A DNA stretch of 64,000 nucleotides, from the NCBI RefSeq assembly GCF_900142195.1, contig NZ_FRAB01000030.1, positions 1-64,000 of the forward strand, written 5' to 3'. Below, piece after piece: positions 33,656 to 41,911 of this stretch (its first letter is position 1; every line of letters begins with the position of its first letter). The translations under genes were made by a program, and so were the position numbers. Below the pieces are notes generated by a model. The model ran no database searches. It had not been told where the DNA came from and was given only the letters and a program-made list of their open reading frames with translations. Origin of the DNA: Paraburkholderia terricola (GTDB taxonomy: Bacteria; Pseudomonadota; Gammaproteobacteria; Burkholderiales; Burkholderiaceae).

Positions 33656-34780
33656 ATGACCAGCCCAGCAACCATCACCTGGCCCGAAGCCGACGGTCCC
33701 CGCACCGCGCGTTGGCGCTCCGAAGCGGCAGTGCCGCCGCCGAAACGCGTCATCGTCGCGGATGACCGCACGACCGCCGACTCCGCCTATCGTCTCGCCT
33801 GCGAAGGCACGGCGCTGTTATGGAACGGCGATTTCCAGAACGCTCGCCAATTGCTGCAGGCGGTCACGCGTCGACTGGAACGCAAACCGCGCAAGCAGGG
33901 CGAGACGCCGCTCGACGCCTTCAACCTGCATCGCCAGGCGCAGTCGCAACGCGCCCGCACGCTCGGCATGATCCTTATTCCGCTCGACGCCGCTTACGGC
34001 ATTCCGTTGCGCCGCGCACCCGACGTGCAACAGGCTTGCATCGAAACGTATGGTCCGGCCACCGGTGAAGCATCGGTTGTATCGCTGCGCGAACTGCTTG
34101 GTCTGATCGGCGCGCACGAGTGGCGCAAGAAGGGTGTCGAAATTCCCGCGCTGGGCGAGCGCATTCATCCGCATCACGGCGTGTTTTCGCCGGTGCGGGG
34201 TGAATATGTGGATCTCGTCGCGCGAACGCCACTGCCCTCGCTGAACAAGGCGTTCGATATCGGCACCGGCACCGGCGTGTTGGCGGCGCTGCTCGCCAAG
34301 CGCGGCGTGAAGAAAATCATCGCGACGGACCTGGATCTGCGGGCGCTCGCTTGCGCGCGAGAGAACCTCGCGCGCCTCGGCTACGACCAGCAAGTCGAGG
34401 TGGTGCAAGCGGACTTGTTTCCGGAAGGCCGTGCGCCGCTCGTCGTCTGCAATCCGCCGTGGGTGCCGGCGAGGCCCGCGTCCCCGATCGAACATGCGAT
34501 CTACGATTCGGAAAGCCGCATGCTGCTGGGTTTTCTCAACGGTCTCGCGGAGCATCTATCGCCGGGCGGCGAAGGCTGGCTCATCATGTCGGATTTCGCG
34601 GAGCATCTCGGTTTGCGCACGCGCGAGTGGCTGCTTGCGGCGATCGAAAAGGCCGGGCTGACTGTGGCGGGCCGCGAGGATATTCGTCCGCGGCATCCCA
34701 AGTCGACCGACGAAACCGATGCGTTGCATGCGGCACGCGTGGCTGAAGTGACGTCGCTGTGGCGTCTTAAGGCGCGGTAG
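33656..34780 (+). CDS. Class I SAM-dependent methyltransferase, HemK-like fold
   Basis: A 374-residue protein. The catalytic half has the SAM-binding FDIGTGTGVLAALLAKRG (near residue 200), IIATDLDLRAL and the NPPW motif (CNPPWVPARP, near 265), which in relatives binds a planar amide or amine target. The N-terminal 170 residues are a separate mostly helical region with HHGVFSPVRGEYVDL just before the SAM site. The substrate is unknown; NPPW points to an N-methyltransferase. Its last 14 bases overlap the convergent flavoprotein gene. Confidence 0.8.
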   Translation: MTSPATITWPEADGPRTARWRSEAAVPPPKRVIVADDRTTADSAYRLACEGTALLWNGDFQNARQLLQAVTRRLERKPRKQGETPLDAFNLHRQAQSQRARTLGMILIPLDAAYGIPLRRAPDVQQACIETYGPATGEASVVSLRELLGLIGAHEWRKKGVEIPALGERIHPHHGVFSPVRGEYVDLVARTPLPSLNKAFDIGTGTGVLAALLAKRGVKKIIATDLDLRALACARENLARLGYDQQVEVVQADLFPEGRAPLVVCNPPWVPARPASPIEHAIYDSESRMLLGFLNGLAEHLSPGGEGWLIMSDFAEHLGLRTREWLLAAIEKAGLTVAGREDIRPRHPKSTDETDALHAARVAEVTSLWRLKAR

Positions 34781-36062
34781 GCGATGCGGCGGAGGGGCGC
34801 GCGCCGCGCGCCTCGAGATACGCCAACGCGCCGCGTCCCGCCGCCAAACCGCTGGCGAAGCAGGCGGTGAGAAGATAGCCGCCCGTTGGTGCTTCCCAAT
34901 CGAGCATTTCGCCCGCGCAGAACATGCCGGGCAGACGCTCGATCATCAGATGCTCGTCGAGCGCCTCAAAGGGAATGCCGCCGGCGGTGCTGATCGCTTC
35001 CGCGATCGGCCGGGCCCGCGTGAGCCGCACCGGCAGCGACTTGATGGCATGCGCGAGAACGTTCGCGTCGGCGAAGGCTTCCTTCGACAGAATCTCGTGC
35101 AACAAGGCCAGTTTTACCCCGCTAATCCCGATCCGTCCATGCAGATGGCTCGACATCGAACGTGAGCCGCGCGGCCGCGTGACTTCCGCGACGACACGCT
35201 CGAGAGTCAAGCCTGGCGCCAGATCCAGACTGATCGTCACGTCGCCGTCGGCGAGAATCCGGTCCCGAATAGCCGCCGATAACGCGTAAATCAGGCTCCC
35301 TTCCAGGCCCGTTTCGGTCAGAAGTATTTCACCTTGTCGATTGTGGACATTGTTGTCTACGCCAGCGAGTGAAATGGCCACCGGCTTGACCGGCTGGCCC
35401 GCGAAACGCTCGCGCAGATAAGGGTTCCAGTCGGCGTCGAAGCCGCAGTTGGCGGGTTGCAGGGGCGTCAGCGGCACATCGCGCGCTGCCATGAGCGGCA
35501 CCCAGGCGGCGTCCGATCCGAGGCGTGGCCAGCTTGCGCCGCCGAGCGCGAACACCACGGCATCGCAAGTCACGACTTGCGGTCCGCCGGGCGTGGCAAA
35601 CCGCAGCGCATGCGTGGCGTCGCCGGCGTCGCTCTCAACCCAGCCAATCCACTTGTGGCGCATATGAAACCGCACGCCCGCTCCTCTCAATCGATGCAGC
35701 CACGCCCGCAGCATCGGCGCCGCTTTCATATCGGTCGGGAAAACGCGGCCCGAACTGCCGACGAAGGTTTCGACGCCCAGCTCGTGCAGCCAGGCGCGCA
35801 AGGCGTCGGGACCGAAGGCGTCCAGCAACGGCTCGATCCGCTCGCGGCGCGCGTCGTAGCGGTCCAGAAACGGTCCGAGCGGTTCGGAATGCGTGATGTT
35901 CATGCCGCCTTTGCCCGCCATCAGGAATTTGCGGCCGACCGACGGCATCGCGTCATACACGTCGACCAGCACGCCATGTCGGGCAAGCGCCTCGGCAGCC
36001 ATCAAGCCGGCGGGGCCGCCGCCGATCACGGCGACGCGGGCGGAATCGAAGGAGGATGACAT
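34767..36062 (-). CDS. FAD-dependent flavoprotein, HI0933/TIGR03862-like
   Basis: A 431-residue protein with the dinucleotide motif VAVIGGGPAGLMAAEAL (residues 10-26), GRKFLMAGKGGMNITHSE (residues 43-60), VFALGGASWPRLGSDG-like text near 170, and the C-terminal GMFCAGEMLDWEAPTGGYLLTA. These match the HI0933 flavoprotein family, whose reaction is unknown. The region encoding NNVHNRQGEILL uses codons that are rare around it (AAT, CGA, CAA, GGT, ATA, CTT) and contains the second copy of the repeated element. It converges with the methyltransferase gene. Confidence 0.87.
   Translation of the reverse strand: MSSSFDSARVAVIGGGPAGLMAAEALARHGVLVDVYDAMPSVGRKFLMAGKGGMNITHSEPLGPFLDRYDARRERIEPLLDAFGPDALRAWLHELGVETFVGSSGRVFPTDMKAAPMLRAWLHRLRGAGVRFHMRHKWIGWVESDAGDATHALRFATPGGPQVVTCDAVVFALGGASWPRLGSDAAWVPLMAARDVPLTPLQPANCGFDADWNPYLRERFAGQPVKPVAISLAGVDNNVHNRQGEILLTETGLEGSLIYALSAAIRDRILADGDVTISLDLAPGLTLERVVAEVTRPRGSRSMSSHLHGRIGISGVKLALLHEILSKEAFADANVLAHAIKSLPVRLTRARPIAEAISTAGGIPFEALDEHLMIERLPGMFCAGEMLDWEAPTGGYLLTACFASGLAAGRGALAYLEARGARPSAASPTAP
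35327..35360. repeat. Repeated element, copy inside the flavoprotein gene
   Basis: The same 22 bases as at 33418-33439, followed by six different bases and GTCTAC (35355-35360). Read on the coding minus strand it specifies VDNNVHNRQGE. The surrounding gene is GC-rich, whereas this patch is not. Confidence 0.75.
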
Positions 36063-36429
36063 GCGGTCCTGCGGATGAGCGGAAGAGGCGGTGCGTCAGC
36101 GGGATCGGACGATCGCGCGGCGCGAAGGGCGCTATTTTCACACCGTGGGCAGCGCAGGGCAAACGCGCGGCTGAGCCGGCAGGCCGAAAAAAGCTGGGTT
36201 CGGGCGTTTGCGTATCGGCCCGGTTTGCGTTTGCCGCTTCGGGACCGACCCGCGCGACCTATACTTTTCACATACCTTCCACCGGACGCAGTGTCGCGTT
36301 TTCCGCCTCGAACCAGCCCACGATTTCACGCTGCCCGCGCTGCCCTAACGGCCGCGTGACGGCGGGCGACGGAGTTCGCGCGTCTGTTCCCTGTCCGGAT
36401 GTTCTGAAGGTTGATACCAGGAGACTGCC
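36063..36429. other. Divergent intergenic region
   Basis: About 365 bases between the flavoprotein start and the DUF1059 gene. A TATACT box lies at 36260-36265 on the plus strand, but no -35 box is at normal spacing. Otherwise I see no gene or structured element. Confidence 0.4.
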
Positions 36430-36639
36430 ATGAGCCGCAAATATATCGACTGTCGCGAATTCCCGAGCGAGATGAACTGCACCGTTGCCATGTCCGCCGA
36501 CAGCGAGGACGAATTACTCGACGCAGCCGTGCAGCACGCGGTTTCGGTTCACAAACACGAGGATTCGCCGGAACTGCGTTCGCAGCTCAAGACCCTGTTC
36601 CATGAAGGCACGCCGCCGGTCGAAGCACCGCGCGCGTGA
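36430..36639 (+). CDS. DUF1059-family small protein
   Basis: A 69-residue protein, MSRKYIDCREFPSEMNCTV onward, with the DUF1059 pattern: YIDCREF, a second Cys in MNC, then DELLDAAVQHAVSVHKHEDSPEL. The function of the family is unknown; the two Cys and the His residues suggest metal or redox chemistry, which is an inference. The ATG has an excellent CAGGAGA ribosome site. Confidence 0.85.
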   Translation: MSRKYIDCREFPSEMNCTVAMSADSEDELLDAAVQHAVSVHKHEDSPELRSQLKTLFHEGTPPVEAPRA

Positions 36640-36726
36640 TGTGTCGCCCTTCCGCCAGAAGGGATGCCGGCTGACCGGTGCGAGCGGCCGCGTGCCGCCC
36701 GCGCGGGTCGCGGCGTGACGTCGGTT

Positions 36727-37047
36727 TTAGCTGGGGTAAGCCTCGTCCACCTTGAGCCCGGCGAGCTTGAAAATGACCCGCAGCGTTTGCGGTTTGATGT
36801 CGCGCCTCGATGCGAGCGTGGTCATCACGAAATCGAGTACTTTTGCGTATTTCAGCATCGTCAGGCAGGTTTCCATATCGACGCTGCCGTCGCGCATGAT
36901 TTCCGCCAGACGCAGCATTTCCGTGGAAATGTCGCGCGCCATCTCCAGTTCGAGTTGCTGCTTCTCGGACCAGACCGGCGTGGCAGTGAGTTTCGCCAGC
37001 ATTTCCTGAAACTTCTGTTCGACGTTTCCGTTGGGTATCGTATCCAT
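36727..37047 (-). CDS. Conserved hypothetical helical protein
   Basis: A 106-residue, soluble, predicted all-helical protein without Cys apart from one in METCLTMLKY. Notable stretches are EKQQLELEMARDISTEMLRLAEIM and DIKPQTLRVIFKLAGLKVDEAYP. I do not recognise a named family. It converges with the DUF1059 gene and is divergent from the methyltransferase at 37403. Natural-looking composition supports it as a gene. Confidence 0.7.
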   Translation of the reverse strand: MDTIPNGNVEQKFQEMLAKLTATPVWSEKQQLELEMARDISTEMLRLAEIMRDGSVDMETCLTMLKYAKVLDFVMTTLASRRDIKPQTLRVIFKLAGLKVDEAYPS

Positions 37048-37402
37048 TGCCGCCTCTGTTATATCCGAGCGCGTCCGCTCGGGATCGCGGCGCGCTTCTG
37101 GTTACGTAACATTAGGTCCCTGTTCCGGGACCGCCCTCCCCACCTGCAGCCGGTTCGCCGATTGAAGCACGGCGCTGGCAATCCGTTGTCATCGGCGGCA
37201 CGGCTTACCTTGCCGGGGAGCCGGCCCGCAAGCTGTTTTGCGCGCTGTTCGAGCAGAAAACATTCCAGATCGTCGACCTTTTTTGCATGGTTCGCCCGGC
37301 TCCTTCGGTGAGCGGGCCGCGCTTTGGGTAAACTGCCAGCAACTTTTCCCTTTTTCCGTCACCTGTCGCACGTTCGCGTTGCAATCGGCGGCGGTTTCCA
37401 CG
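37048..37402. other. Divergent intergenic region with two palindromes
   Basis: About 355 bases. GTTACGTAAC at 37101-37110 is a perfect 10-bp palindrome, and GGTCCC (37115-37120) pairs with GGGACC (37127-37132) across six bases. Both lie 55-85 bases upstream of the hypothetical gene start and could be operators. Plus-strand open frames through the region lack a ribosome site. Confidence 0.45.
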
Positions 37403-38245
37403 ATGTCCAGCAAAACCCACGAAATCCGTCCGAACCAGTCCGTCGAGCTACTGAAAGAGCTTCATATCCTCACGCGCGACGGCAAGATGAACCAGGACAG
37501 CCGCCGCAAGCTGAAGCAGGTCTATCACCTGTTTCAGTTCATCGAGCCGCTGCTCAAGGACCTCAAGGACAAGCAGGGCGCCTTGACGCTCGTCGACCAC
37601 GGCGCGGGCAAGTCATATCTAGGTTTTATCCTGTACGACCTTTTCTTCAAGGAATTTCAGGGCGCCGCTGGTGGGGCTTCGCACATTTACGGCATCGAAA
37701 CGCGCGAGGAACTGGTCGCGAAGTCGGAAGAACTGGCCGCTCGGCTCGGCTTTACGGGGATGTCCTTCCTGAACCTGTCGGTGGCCGACTCGATCACCTC
37801 CGAGCGCTTGCCGGCCGAGATCGACATCGTGACGGCGCTGCATGCCTGTAATACCGCGACCGACGACGCCATCCGCTTCGCGCTGGAAAAGCACGCGAAG
37901 TACATCGTGGTCGTTCCGTGCTGCCAGGCTGAGGTGGCGGGCGTGTTACGGCAGAACAAGGGCAAATCGCTCGCGAACGCGTTGACTGAAATCTGGCGGC
38001 ATCCGCTGCATACGCGGGAATTCGGCAGCCAGATCACGAATGTGCTGCGCTGCTTGCAGTTGGAGGCGCACGGCTATCAGGTGAGCGTGACCGAACTGGT
38101 CGGGTGGGAGCATTCCATGAAGAATGAACTCATCATTGCCCAATATAAGGATTTGCCAAGGCGGCGGCCGGCCGAGCGGCTTAATGAGGTGATGGAGACG
38201 CTTGGAATCGGGGAGTTGAAGGAGCGTTTTTTCGTGTCCGCCTGA
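37403..38245 (+). CDS. SAM-dependent methyltransferase, METTL25/Methyltransf_32-like
   Basis: A 280-residue protein. The SAM site is LTLVDHGAGKSYLGFILYDL (near residue 55), followed by IYGIETREELVAKSEELA, DIVTALHACNTATDDAIRFAL (near 150) and the Cys pair VVVPCCQAEVAGVL (near 175). HACNTATDDA and PCCQ are typical of a family that also contains eukaryotic METTL25 proteins; the substrate is not established. The frame is open upstream to 37238, but the ATG at 37403 begins the homologous part. Confidence 0.8.
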   Translation: MSSKTHEIRPNQSVELLKELHILTRDGKMNQDSRRKLKQVYHLFQFIEPLLKDLKDKQGALTLVDHGAGKSYLGFILYDLFFKEFQGAAGGASHIYGIETREELVAKSEELAARLGFTGMSFLNLSVADSITSERLPAEIDIVTALHACNTATDDAIRFALEKHAKYIVVVPCCQAEVAGVLRQNKGKSLANALTEIWRHPLHTREFGSQITNVLRCLQLEAHGYQVSVTELVGWEHSMKNELIIAQYKDLPRRRPAERLNEVMETLGIGELKERFFVSA

Positions 38246-38330
38246 TTTCGCTTTTCCGCAGGCGACCTTTAGCGGTGGCTTTCCGACGCCGCTGCCGCTA
38301 CCGTTGCCGTTGGATGGCCGCCGCCAGGAA

Positions 38331-38885
38331 TCACCGCTTCATCAGTTCGTTCCACCCTGCAAGGCCGATCCGCCGAAGGGTTGCCTGATTTCGCTCATAA
38401 ATAGCCTCAGCGTCGGGGAAAGCCTCGACAGCGCGCTCGATGCTGTCCTCGCGCAGCAAATGCAAAATCGGATAAGGCGCCCGATTGGTGTAATTCTCGA
38501 TGTCGTCGGGTTCGCTGCCTTCGAACTGGTAATGAGGATGAAAGCTGGCGATCTGAATCGAGCCTTCGAGCCGAAGCTGCTTGAGCATCCGCTCGGCGAA
38601 AAACAGGCAATCGTTGTACTCGAGAAAATCGCCGAGCGCGCGCGGCAGAATCAATAGCGTGGTATCGACGGCGTCAGGATCGGACGCAAGCAGCGTCTGC
38701 AACTCGGCTTCGAGGTCGGTCAACACCGCTTCCATATTCACGGCGTCGCTGACGGCATAGCGAATCTGCCCCTTCACGTGCACTGCTTTCGCGAAGGGAC
38801 ATAAATTCAGTCCGATCACGGCGCGGGTCAGCCAGTGGCGGGTGGCGGCAACGACGGCATCATGGGATTCGGCAGGCAACGACAT
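38331..38885 (-). CDS. DUF1415-family protein
   Basis: A 184-residue soluble protein. The N terminus has AVIGLNLCPFAKAVHVKGQIRY, which is the DUF1415 hallmark with its Cys-Pro-Phe; later segments are TLLILPRALGDFLEYNDCL, IASFHPHYQFEG and NRAPYPILHLLREDSIERA. The function of the family is unknown. It converges with the METTL25-like gene, 85 bases apart. Confidence 0.87.
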   Translation of the reverse strand: MSLPAESHDAVVAATRHWLTRAVIGLNLCPFAKAVHVKGQIRYAVSDAVNMEAVLTDLEAELQTLLASDPDAVDTTLLILPRALGDFLEYNDCLFFAERMLKQLRLEGSIQIASFHPHYQFEGSEPDDIENYTNRAPYPILHLLREDSIERAVEAFPDAEAIYERNQATLRRIGLAGWNELMKR

Positions 38886-38978
38886 GGCACGCAGCGAAAG
38901 GGGAAAGCGCCATTTTAACGGCGCGGACTGGCGCCGATCCGCGCCTCGCGACGGTGAGACCGCACAGCCGGCTCCAGT

Positions 38979-39623
38979 TCAACCCTTAGCCGCCGCCCCG
39001 CCGCATGCCGCGGCGATCAACTGCGCGGCGACTTTCGGCGCGGCGAGAATCGGTCCGCATCCGGGGCCATAGGTCTGACTGGCCGCGTACACGCCTTCGA
39101 TCAGCAAGCCGAGCGCGTTGGCGAGCGCCACCGGATCGTCGGCGCCTGCGCCAGTCGCCAGTTCGGTGAGTCGCGCCAGCAACCGTTCCTTGTTGCGAAA
39201 CACGAATTGCCGCGCCGGATGCGCCGCGTCGGGAAACTCCACCGATACGTTCACGAACGGACAACCGCGGTAGCCCTCGATCGACGCGCGCACCGCCAGG
39301 TCGTCGAAATACTGCTGAAGCTGCTTTGCCGGCTCGCCCGGATGCTTCGCGAAGCTCCGTTCCACATAGCCGAAGAACTGCTCGTCCTTGCGCTCCAGAT
39401 AAGCCATCACCAGTTCGTCTTTCGACGAAAACTGGCGGTACAGGCTCATCTTGTTCACGCCCGCGCGTTCCACCACCGCATCGACGCCGACCATCCGCAC
39501 GCCCTCGTGGTAGAACAACTCGTCCGCGGCGCGCAGCAGATGCTGCTGCGCCTGTGGCCCGGCCGTTTGCGCGCTGCGCGCGCGCCGGGGACCGGCCGGC
39601 TTGTGGGTTTCGCTGTGGGACAT
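38979..39623 (-). CDS. TetR-family transcriptional regulator
   Basis: A 214-residue protein. The N-terminal DNA-binding domain covers HLLRAADELFYHEGVRMVGV, DAVVERAGVNKMSLYRQFSSKDEL (recognition helix NKMSLYRQF), residues about 23-70. The C-terminal ligand domain contains GYRGCPFVNVSVEFPD, a stretch common in the YjdC/AcrR-like branch. The start at MSHSETHK is preferred over a GTG-like extension. It is divergent from an MFS transporter; two palindromes lie between them, so it probably represses that gene and itself. Confidence 0.88.
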   Translation of the reverse strand: MSHSETHKPAGPRRARSAQTAGPQAQQHLLRAADELFYHEGVRMVGVDAVVERAGVNKMSLYRQFSSKDELVMAYLERKDEQFFGYVERSFAKHPGEPAKQLQQYFDDLAVRASIEGYRGCPFVNVSVEFPDAAHPARQFVFRNKERLLARLTELATGAGADDPVALANALGLLIEGVYAASQTYGPGCGPILAAPKVAAQLIAAACGGAAAKG

Positions 39624-39652
39624 GGTAAGCACCTGAAAATTAAATCGACGCC

Positions 39653-39681
39653 TTGACATGTTACCGACCAGTAACTAACAT
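39653..39681 (+). promoter_or_regulatory. Promoter of the MFS gene with embedded palindrome
   Basis: TTGACA (39653-39658) and TAACAT (39676-39681) are 17 bases apart. Between them GTTAC (39660-39664) and GTAAC (39671-39675) form an inverted repeat with a 6-base spacer. A TetR dimer bound there would cover the promoter. Confidence 0.65.
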
Positions 39682-39691
39682 CGCAACACCG

Positions 39692-39711
39692 TTGTGACTG
39701 AGCTGTCACAA
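39692..39711. promoter_or_regulatory. Second operator-like palindrome
   Basis: TTGTGAC (39692-39698) and GTCACAA (39705-39711) are perfect inverted copies around TGAGCT. It lies just downstream of the expected transcription start of the MFS gene and has a different sequence from the palindrome in the promoter. Confidence 0.6.
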
Positions 39712-39791
39712 ACCCTTTACCGAAGCCGTCATAGTGCGAACGGCGAATGCGAACGGCGCCGTTCTTGTGAGCGGTGTCGACTGGAGAACCG

Positions 39792-41075
39792 ATGAACTGG
39801 GCAGCGAGACTGATTGGCGGACGTTTCCACTATGGCTGGTTGACTGTCGCCGTGGTGTTCCTGGTATTGCTGGCGGCGGCGGGCACGCGCGCCACGCCGA
39901 GCGTGATGATGGTGCCGCTCGAGCATCAATTCGGCTGGAGCCGGGCGACGATTTCTCTCGCGATCTCGGTGAATATCGCGCTTTACGGCCTGATGGGGCC
40001 GTTCGCGGCGGCGGCGATGCAGCGCTTCGGCGTGCGTCCCACGCTGCTGGCCGCGCTCGGGACGATGGCTGCGGGCGTGGCGTTGTCGTCGCTGATGACG
40101 CATCCGTGGCAGATGGTCCTGATCTGGGGCGTGATGGTCGGCGGCTCGACGGGCGTCGCGGCGCTGTCCTTGTCCGCGACGGTGGTGACGCGCTGGTTCA
40201 CCACGCGCCGCGGCCTCGTCATGGGCATTCTCACGGCCAGTTCGGCCACCGGCCAACTGGTGTTCCTGCCGATGCTCGCGGCCATCGCCCAGCACCACGG
40301 CTGGCGCCCGGTGGTGTGGGTGGTCGCGCTGGCGGCGGCGATCGTGTTGCCGCTGGTCGCATTCCTGTTGCCGGAGCGCCCGGCCGACATGAAGCTGCGT
40401 CCGTACGGCGAACCGCACGACGCGCCCGCCGCAGCGCCCGCTACGAAGCAGAATCCGTTGGCAATCGCTTTCGGCACGCTCGCCATGGCGAGCAAGACGC
40501 GCGACTTCTGGCTGCTGTTCTTCAGTTTCTTCATCTGCGGCGCGAGTACCAACGGTTACGTCGGCACCCACCTGATCGCGATGTGCGGCGACTACGGCAT
40601 GACCGAAGTGCAGGGCGCGTCGCTGCTCGCCGCGATGGGCATCTTCGATCTGTTCGGCACGACGCTTTCCGGCTGGCTCTCCGACCGCTTCAATAGCCGC
40701 GTGCTGCTGTTCTGGTACTACGGGCTGCGCGGCTTGTCGCTGATGTATCTGCCGCACGCGTTCGGCATCGACTTCTTCGGCCTGCCGCTGTTCGCGGTGT
40801 TCTACGGCCTCGACTGGATCGCCACCGTGCCGCCCACCGTGCGTCTCGCCACCGACGTCTACGGCAAGGAAGCGGCGCCGGTGGTGTTCGGCTGGGTGGT
40901 CGCCGGCCACCAGTTGGGCGCGGCGTTCGCGGCGCTCGGCGCCGGCATGCTGCGCGCGAGCCTCGGTACGTACACGGTGGCGTCGATGATTTCGGGCGGC
41001 CTGTGTCTCGTCGCCGCCGTGATCGTGTTGCGCATCAACCGGCCCGCCAAGGTGCCGGAACCGCAGGCGATCTAA
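39792..41075 (+). CDS. MFS transporter, monocarboxylate/oxalate-formate antiporter-like
   Basis: A 427-residue protein with 12 predicted spans. HYGWLTVAVVFLVLL at the start, FGWSRATISLAISVN, and WFTTRRGLVMGILTASSATGQ are typical of the OFA/MCT branch of the major facilitator superfamily. The second half has FNSRVLLFWYYGLRGLSL and GYVGTHLIAMCGDYG. The substrate is probably an organic acid, by family only. The ATG at 39792 follows GGAG; a GTG at 39774 is less likely. Control by the divergent TetR gene is suggested by the intergenic palindromes. Confidence 0.87.
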   Translation: MNWAARLIGGRFHYGWLTVAVVFLVLLAAAGTRATPSVMMVPLEHQFGWSRATISLAISVNIALYGLMGPFAAAAMQRFGVRPTLLAALGTMAAGVALSSLMTHPWQMVLIWGVMVGGSTGVAALSLSATVVTRWFTTRRGLVMGILTASSATGQLVFLPMLAAIAQHHGWRPVVWVVALAAAIVLPLVAFLLPERPADMKLRPYGEPHDAPAAAPATKQNPLAIAFGTLAMASKTRDFWLLFFSFFICGASTNGYVGTHLIAMCGDYGMTEVQGASLLAAMGIFDLFGTTLSGWLSDRFNSRVLLFWYYGLRGLSLMYLPHAFGIDFFGLPLFAVFYGLDWIATVPPTVRLATDVYGKEAAPVVFGWVVAGHQLGAAFAALGAGMLRASLGTYTVASMISGGLCLVAAVIVLRINRPAKVPEPQAI

Positions 41076-41260
41076 GGCCGCGCCCCGCGCGCGGGGTACG
41101 GCGAAGCGAAGCCGGACCAACGGCCCCACTGGGGCCGTTCGCATTCCAGCCGACGCAAAAACCAACCCGCATAGGATGAAGCGCGCGCGGCGAAGCCCGG
41201 TTATGCTATGTGACCCCGGGCAGCCGCCCGTCGACCATGAATTTCGACCGAGAGAAGCGC

Positions 41261-41854
41261 ATGACCAACAAACCCGCCCCTACCGAAGTCGCCATCCACG
41301 AGTTGATTGCAGGCCGCTGGAGCCCGCGCGCTTATTCGAGCGAGCCGGTGAGCCGCGACAACCTGCGTTCCGTGCTCGAGGCGGCTCGCTGGGCGCCGTC
41401 TTCGTATAACGCGCAGCCGTGGCGTTTCGTCGTATTCGACCGCAGCGTCGACGAAGTCTCGTTCAAGCAGGCCTTCGCCACGCTGGTGCCGTTCAATCAG
41501 GGCTGGAATGCGCAGGTGCCGGTGCTGATCGCGGTGACCACGCACACGCTCACGAGCAAGGGCGAAGTGAATCGCTGCGCACCCTACGATGCGGGCGCGG
41601 CGGCGATGGCGCTGGTGTTGCAGGCACACGCGCTCGGCCTCGCCGCGCATCAGATGAGCGGCTTCGATCCGAATGCGTTCCGCGCGGCATTCCAGCTCCC
41701 GAAGGACGTTGAAGTGATCGCGATGATCGCGCTTGGCCATTACGGCGAGGTCGACAAGCTGGACCCGGTGCTGCGTGAGCGGGAGAAATCGGCGCGTCAG
41801 CGTCTGCCGCTGGCGGACATCGCTTACGGCGGCGGCTGGAAGAAGGCCTTCTGA
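41261..41854 (+). CDS. Nitroreductase-family flavoprotein
   Basis: A 197-residue protein. The FMN site is RWSPRAYSSEPVSRDNL and ARWAPSSYNAQPWRFVV (residues about 18-55), with a second site in DAGAAAMALVLQAHALGLAAHQMSGFD and IALGHYGEVDKL. Family members reduce nitroaromatics, quinones or enoates with NAD(P)H; the true substrate is unknown. The ATG at 41261 follows GAGAAG; an upstream ATG at 41237 is possible. It lies 185 bases after the MFS gene, in the same direction. Confidence 0.87.
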   Translation: MTNKPAPTEVAIHELIAGRWSPRAYSSEPVSRDNLRSVLEAARWAPSSYNAQPWRFVVFDRSVDEVSFKQAFATLVPFNQGWNAQVPVLIAVTTHTLTSKGEVNRCAPYDAGAAAMALVLQAHALGLAAHQMSGFDPNAFRAAFQLPKDVEVIAMIALGHYGEVDKLDPVLREREKSARQRLPLADIAYGGGWKKAF

Positions 41855-41880
41855 GCGGTTCGCCGCCCAGGCGGTGATGG

Positions 41881-41911
41881 AAAAACGCGCGGCGCCGACC
41901 GCGCGTTTTTT
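41881..41911. terminator. Bidirectional terminator between nitroreductase and MFS genes
   Basis: AAAAACGCGCGG (41881-41892) and CCGCGCGTTTTT (41899-41910) pair around CGCCGA, with A and T runs on both sides. The stop codon of the minus-strand MFS gene falls in the T run. Confidence 0.9.

Noticed and set aside
33202..33765. A 187-codon plus-strand frame after tRNA-Thr
   Set aside because: It overlaps the start of the methyltransferase in another frame, has no ribosome site, and its residue composition does not look like a protein.
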